A stretch of 8,702 nt of DNA from Kiloniellaceae bacterium (GTDB lineage Bacteria; Pseudomonadota; Alphaproteobacteria; Kiloniellales; Kiloniellaceae), in contig JANQKX010000358.1 of NCBI GenBank assembly GCA_028280915.1, positions 1 to 8,702 of the forward strand. The letters are read 5' to 3'. Below are positions 6,493-8,702 of this stretch, one piece after another. Under the pieces are notes generated by a model that was not told where the DNA came from, did not search any database, and was given only the letters and a program-made list of their open reading frames with translations. How positions within the stretch are numbered: the stretch's first letter is position 1; the number at the start of each line of letters is the position of its first letter. The position numbers and the translations under genes were made by a program.

Positions 6493-7445
6493 CAACAGAG
6501 TACCAGACCCGCCCAAGCCTTGAGGATTTTCAATCCGCCGCTGAACGGCTCAAGAATGCGGTGCGACGCACACCCCTGCTGCGCACCCGCCATTTGCGCC
6601 GGCCCTTGCATCCTGGTTTGCAGATAAAGCTGGAATGCCTTCAGGTGACGGGGGCGTTCAAGGCCCGTGGCGCCAGCAACGCCCTTTTGCTTCTGCCGGA
6701 TGAGGCCGTGCAGCGGGGTGTGATCACCGCCTCGGGCGGCAACCATGGGGAAGCCTTGGCCTACGCGGCTTGGGCCCGGGGCGTGCCGTCGGTAATCTAT
6801 CTGCCGGAAAGCGCGCCGCCCCATAAAGCCGAACGGGTGCGCGCTTGGAAGGGGGAAGCGGTGATCACCGGCGCGGTCTGGGACGATGCCAACGAGGCCG
6901 CCTTGGCCCGAGCACGGGCGGAGGGCTTGACCTACGTGCATGCCTTTGCCGATCCGGCGGTCATTGCCGGGCAGGGCACGGTCGCGGTGGAAATCCTGAA
7001 ACAGGATTCGGGCTGTTCGGCCATGGTGGTGCCCATCGGCGGGGGCGGGCTGATCGCCGGCATGGCGGCGGCGGCCAAGGCCCTCAAGCCTGATATCCGT
7101 ATCATCGGCGTGGAGCCGACGGGTGCCCCCACCCTCAAGGAATCCCTGGCCGCCGGCGCAGTGGTGACTCTGCCTCAAGTCACCTCCCGGGCCGGCACTC
7201 TCTCCCCCCGGCGCAGCGAGAACATTAATCTGCGGATCGTCCAGGATTGTGTGGACGACATCGTCTTGGTGACCGACGATGAGATGAAAGAAGCGGCGCG
7301 ATGGCTCTGGTTCGAAATGGGCATTGCCGCCGAACTCTCCGGCGCCGCCGCGGTGGCGGCCGTCATGACCGGGCGGGTGAGCTGCCCAGACGATCTCTCC
7401 CTGGCCGCCGTGGTCAGCGGCTCCGGCACCGACGGGGTCGATTGA
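6489..7445 (+). CDS. PLP-dependent serine/threonine dehydratase-like enzyme
   Basis: This 318-residue protein is a fold-type II PLP enzyme of the threonine/serine dehydratase group. Lys58 in VTGAFKARGA should bind PLP as the Schiff base; SGGNHG (82-87) is the substrate-carboxylate loop; GGGGLIAG (184-191) should hold the PLP phosphate; ELSGAAA begins at Glu282; and SGSGTD (310-315) lies where relatives carry SGGN-type pyridine contacts. It ends there with no C-terminal ACT-like regulatory domain, so it is not the long allosteric IlvA type. The position of serine racemase's catalytic Ser in SSGNHG is Gly here, arguing for a deaminating lyase over a racemase. Exact substrate (threonine, serine, 3-hydroxyaspartate or another) cannot be told. 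The GTG start overlaps the ligA stop as GTGA, implying translational coupling; no strong ribosome site precedes it. The gene's own stop lies in a hairpin. Confidence 0.85.
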   Translation: MTTEYQTRPSLEDFQSAAERLKNAVRRTPLLRTRHLRRPLHPGLQIKLECLQVTGAFKARGASNALLLLPDEAVQRGVITASGGNHGEALAYAAWARGVPSVIYLPESAPPHKAERVRAWKGEAVITGAVWDDANEAALARARAEGLTYVHAFADPAVIAGQGTVAVEILKQDSGCSAMVVPIGGGGLIAGMAAAAKALKPDIRIIGVEPTGAPTLKESLAAGAVVTLPQVTSRAGTLSPRRSENINLRIVQDCVDDIVLVTDDEMKEAARWLWFEMGIAAELSGAAAVAAVMTGRVSCPDDLSLAAVVSGSGTDGVD

Positions 7446-7452
7446 CCCTTTC
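7434..7452 (+). terminator. Possible terminator overlapping the stop of the PLP enzyme gene
   Basis: GGGTC (7435-7439) and GACCC (7444-7448) form a perfect 5-bp stem with a GATT loop, extended by one G-U pair, and TTTCT follows. The stop codon TGA is part of the loop and right arm. It could end the recN-ligA operon just before it runs into the convergent gene, but the stem is short and the T-run weak. Confidence 0.35.
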
Positions 7453-8702
7453 TAAGCCTCGTTGTTAGCCAAAGGCGCGGTCGATTCCAGCAGCCAATCC
7501 TTGTCGGCGCCTTGAAGCACCCCTTCGTGGGTTTCCCGGACCCGGGCGTGGTAGGCGTCAAGCCAGGCGATCTCTTCCGCCGACAGCAGGTCACTCTTGA
7601 TCAAGCGGCGGGAGATGGGGGCCAGGGTAAGGGTCTCGAAGGCGAGCATGTCCCGCTCCTCGCCGTCCTGTTTGGCGCTTTCCACCACCGCGACCAAGTT
7701 CTCGATGCGAATACCGTAGGCCCCGGTTTTGTAATAGCCGGGTTCGTTGGAGACGATCATGCCCGGCTCCAAGGCCACGGTATTGGGCAGTTTGGAGATG
7801 CGCTGCGGCCCTTCGTGGACGCTAAGGTAGCTGCCCACCCCGTGGCCGGTGCCATGGTCGTAGTCAAGACCGGCCTGCCACAGGGGCATGCGGGCCAGGG
7901 TGTCCAGCTGGCTGCCCGAGGTGCCATGGGGGAAGCGGGCCGTGGCCAGGGCAATGTGCCCCTTGAGCACCAAGGTAAAGCGCTCACGCATCTCTTCATC
8001 GGGCTCGCCGATGGGCAGGGTGCGGGTCACGTCGGTAGTCCCGTCCAGGTATTGCCCGCCGGAATCGCAGAGGAACAGCTCGCCCAGGCCCAGGGCCCGG
8101 TCCGTTTCCGGGGTCACCCGATAGTGCACGATGGCGCCGTTGGGTCCCGACCCCGAGATCGTGTCGAAGGAAAAATCCCGCAGAAGCGGGTCTTCACGGC
8201 GGAAGGCGGCTAGGGTTTCCACCGCCTCCAGCTCCCGTACGGGGTTTTGGCCGGCCCGGGCCGGGGCCTGCCGCTCGATCCACGCCAAGAAGCGGCTCAG
8301 GGCGGCGCCGTCCCGCCGGTGGGCGGCCCGGGTACCGTCCAATTCGGTTGGGTTTTTGCGGGCCTTGAGGATCTGACAGGGGTCAGCCCCCGCCTTAATG
8401 GTGGCGCCCGCTTCGTCCAGGACTTGAGACACCCGGATCGGGGCGGAGGCGGGGTCCACGAGCACGGTCCGGCCGGACAGCTTGGCCAAGTCGCCCTCCA
8501 GGCTCTCGGGTGGACGCACCATGACCCCATTGCCCAGGTGGGCCGCCAGGGCCGCTGGGTCGCCCGCGTCCAGCTTTTTCTGATCGATGAACCAGTCCAC
8601 ACGACCGTCCTGATGCACGATGGCGAAGGAAAGGGCAAAGGGGGTGCACGGCACGTCCGCGCCGCGGATGTTCAGCAGCCAGGCGATGGAATCCGGCAGG
8701 GT
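7452..8702 (-). CDS. pepP: Xaa-Pro aminopeptidase (aminopeptidase P, M24), partial
   Basis: Aminopeptidase P removes an N-terminal residue ahead of proline, using two metal ions in a pita-bread fold. The reading frame is open to the window edge, so the start lies beyond 8702; 416 residues and the TAG stop are visible. The edge residues PDSIAWLLNIRGADV match the end of the first creatinase-like domain in the roughly 600-residue, three-domain form, so about 180-190 residues are missing; GTG at 8654 is internal. All five metal ligands are present: Asp (codon 8064-8066) in CDSGGQY, Asp (8031-8033) in TTDVTRT, His (7842-7844) in GTGHGVG, Glu (7743-7745) in SNEPGYY and Glu (7701-7703) in RIENLV. 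The VHEGP histidine (7815-7817) is also kept. It converges on the PLP enzyme gene with 6 bp between stops. The symbol is given for the family; it is unlike the short E. coli protein in length. Confidence 0.92.
   Translation of the reverse strand, partial: TLPDSIAWLLNIRGADVPCTPFALSFAIVHQDGRVDWFIDQKKLDAGDPAALAAHLGNGVMVRPPESLEGDLAKLSGRTVLVDPASAPIRVSQVLDEAGATIKAGADPCQILKARKNPTELDGTRAAHRRDGAALSRFLAWIERQAPARAGQNPVRELEAVETLAAFRREDPLLRDFSFDTISGSGPNGAIVHYRVTPETDRALGLGELFLCDSGGQYLDGTTDVTRTLPIGEPDEEMRERFTLVLKGHIALATARFPHGTSGSQLDTLARMPLWQAGLDYDHGTGHGVGSYLSVHEGPQRISKLPNTVALEPGMIVSNEPGYYKTGAYGIRIENLVAVVESAKQDGEERDMLAFETLTLAPISRRLIKSDLLSAEEIAWLDAYHARVRETHEGVLQGADKDWLLESTAPLANNEA

Noticed and set aside
6102..7178. 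A 358-codon minus-strand frame across ligA and the PLP enzyme gene.
   Set aside because: It crosses two real genes and shows no family motif; it is a GC-driven shadow.
7512..8213. A 233-codon plus-strand frame opposite the aminopeptidase P gene.
   Set aside because: The minus-strand protein carries all five M24 metal ligands, so the plus-strand frame is its shadow.

Overview
The window looks like an ordinary, GC-rich (roughly 60-65%) alphaproteobacterial core-genome segment. The gene order end of ftsZ, lpxC, bamD, recN, ligA is the usual tail of the division and cell-wall cluster in Alphaproteobacteria. The FtsZ C-terminal peptide (LDIPAFLRRQAN) and the style of the LpxC and BamD proteins also fit that class, possibly Rhodospirillales. 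I cannot name a genus.

Layout: 2-268 is the FtsZ tail, followed by a terminator-like hairpin. A 371-bp non-coding stretch (269-639) follows, with hairpins and a 12-bp direct repeat, and then lpxC (640-1602). After lpxC there is a strong intrinsic terminator and a good sigma-70-type promoter for bamD (1806-2636). A second terminator-like hairpin sits directly after the bamD stop codon. Then come recN (2689-4365), ligA (4381-6492) and a PLP-dependent serine/threonine dehydratase-like gene (6489-7445). These three are packed as an operon, with a 15-bp gap and then a 4-bp GTGA overlap. A three-domain aminopeptidase P (M24) gene, cut by the window edge, converges on this operon from the minus strand with only 6 bp between the stop codons.

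Functionally the left half concerns division (FtsZ), lipid A synthesis (LpxC) and outer-membrane protein assembly (BamD). The middle concerns chromosome repair and replication (RecN, NAD-dependent ligase). The right part is amino-acid and peptide metabolism. All recognisable enzymes keep their key catalytic or nucleotide-binding residues.

I found no mobile element, CRISPR array, RNA gene or defence system, and nothing that looks like an undescribed system. The points most worth a second look are a sharp low-GC, odd-codon patch inside ligA (about 5100-5340), the repeat-bearing leader of lpxC, the terminator that separates recN from bamD with almost no room for a promoter, and the translational coupling of the PLP enzyme to ligA.
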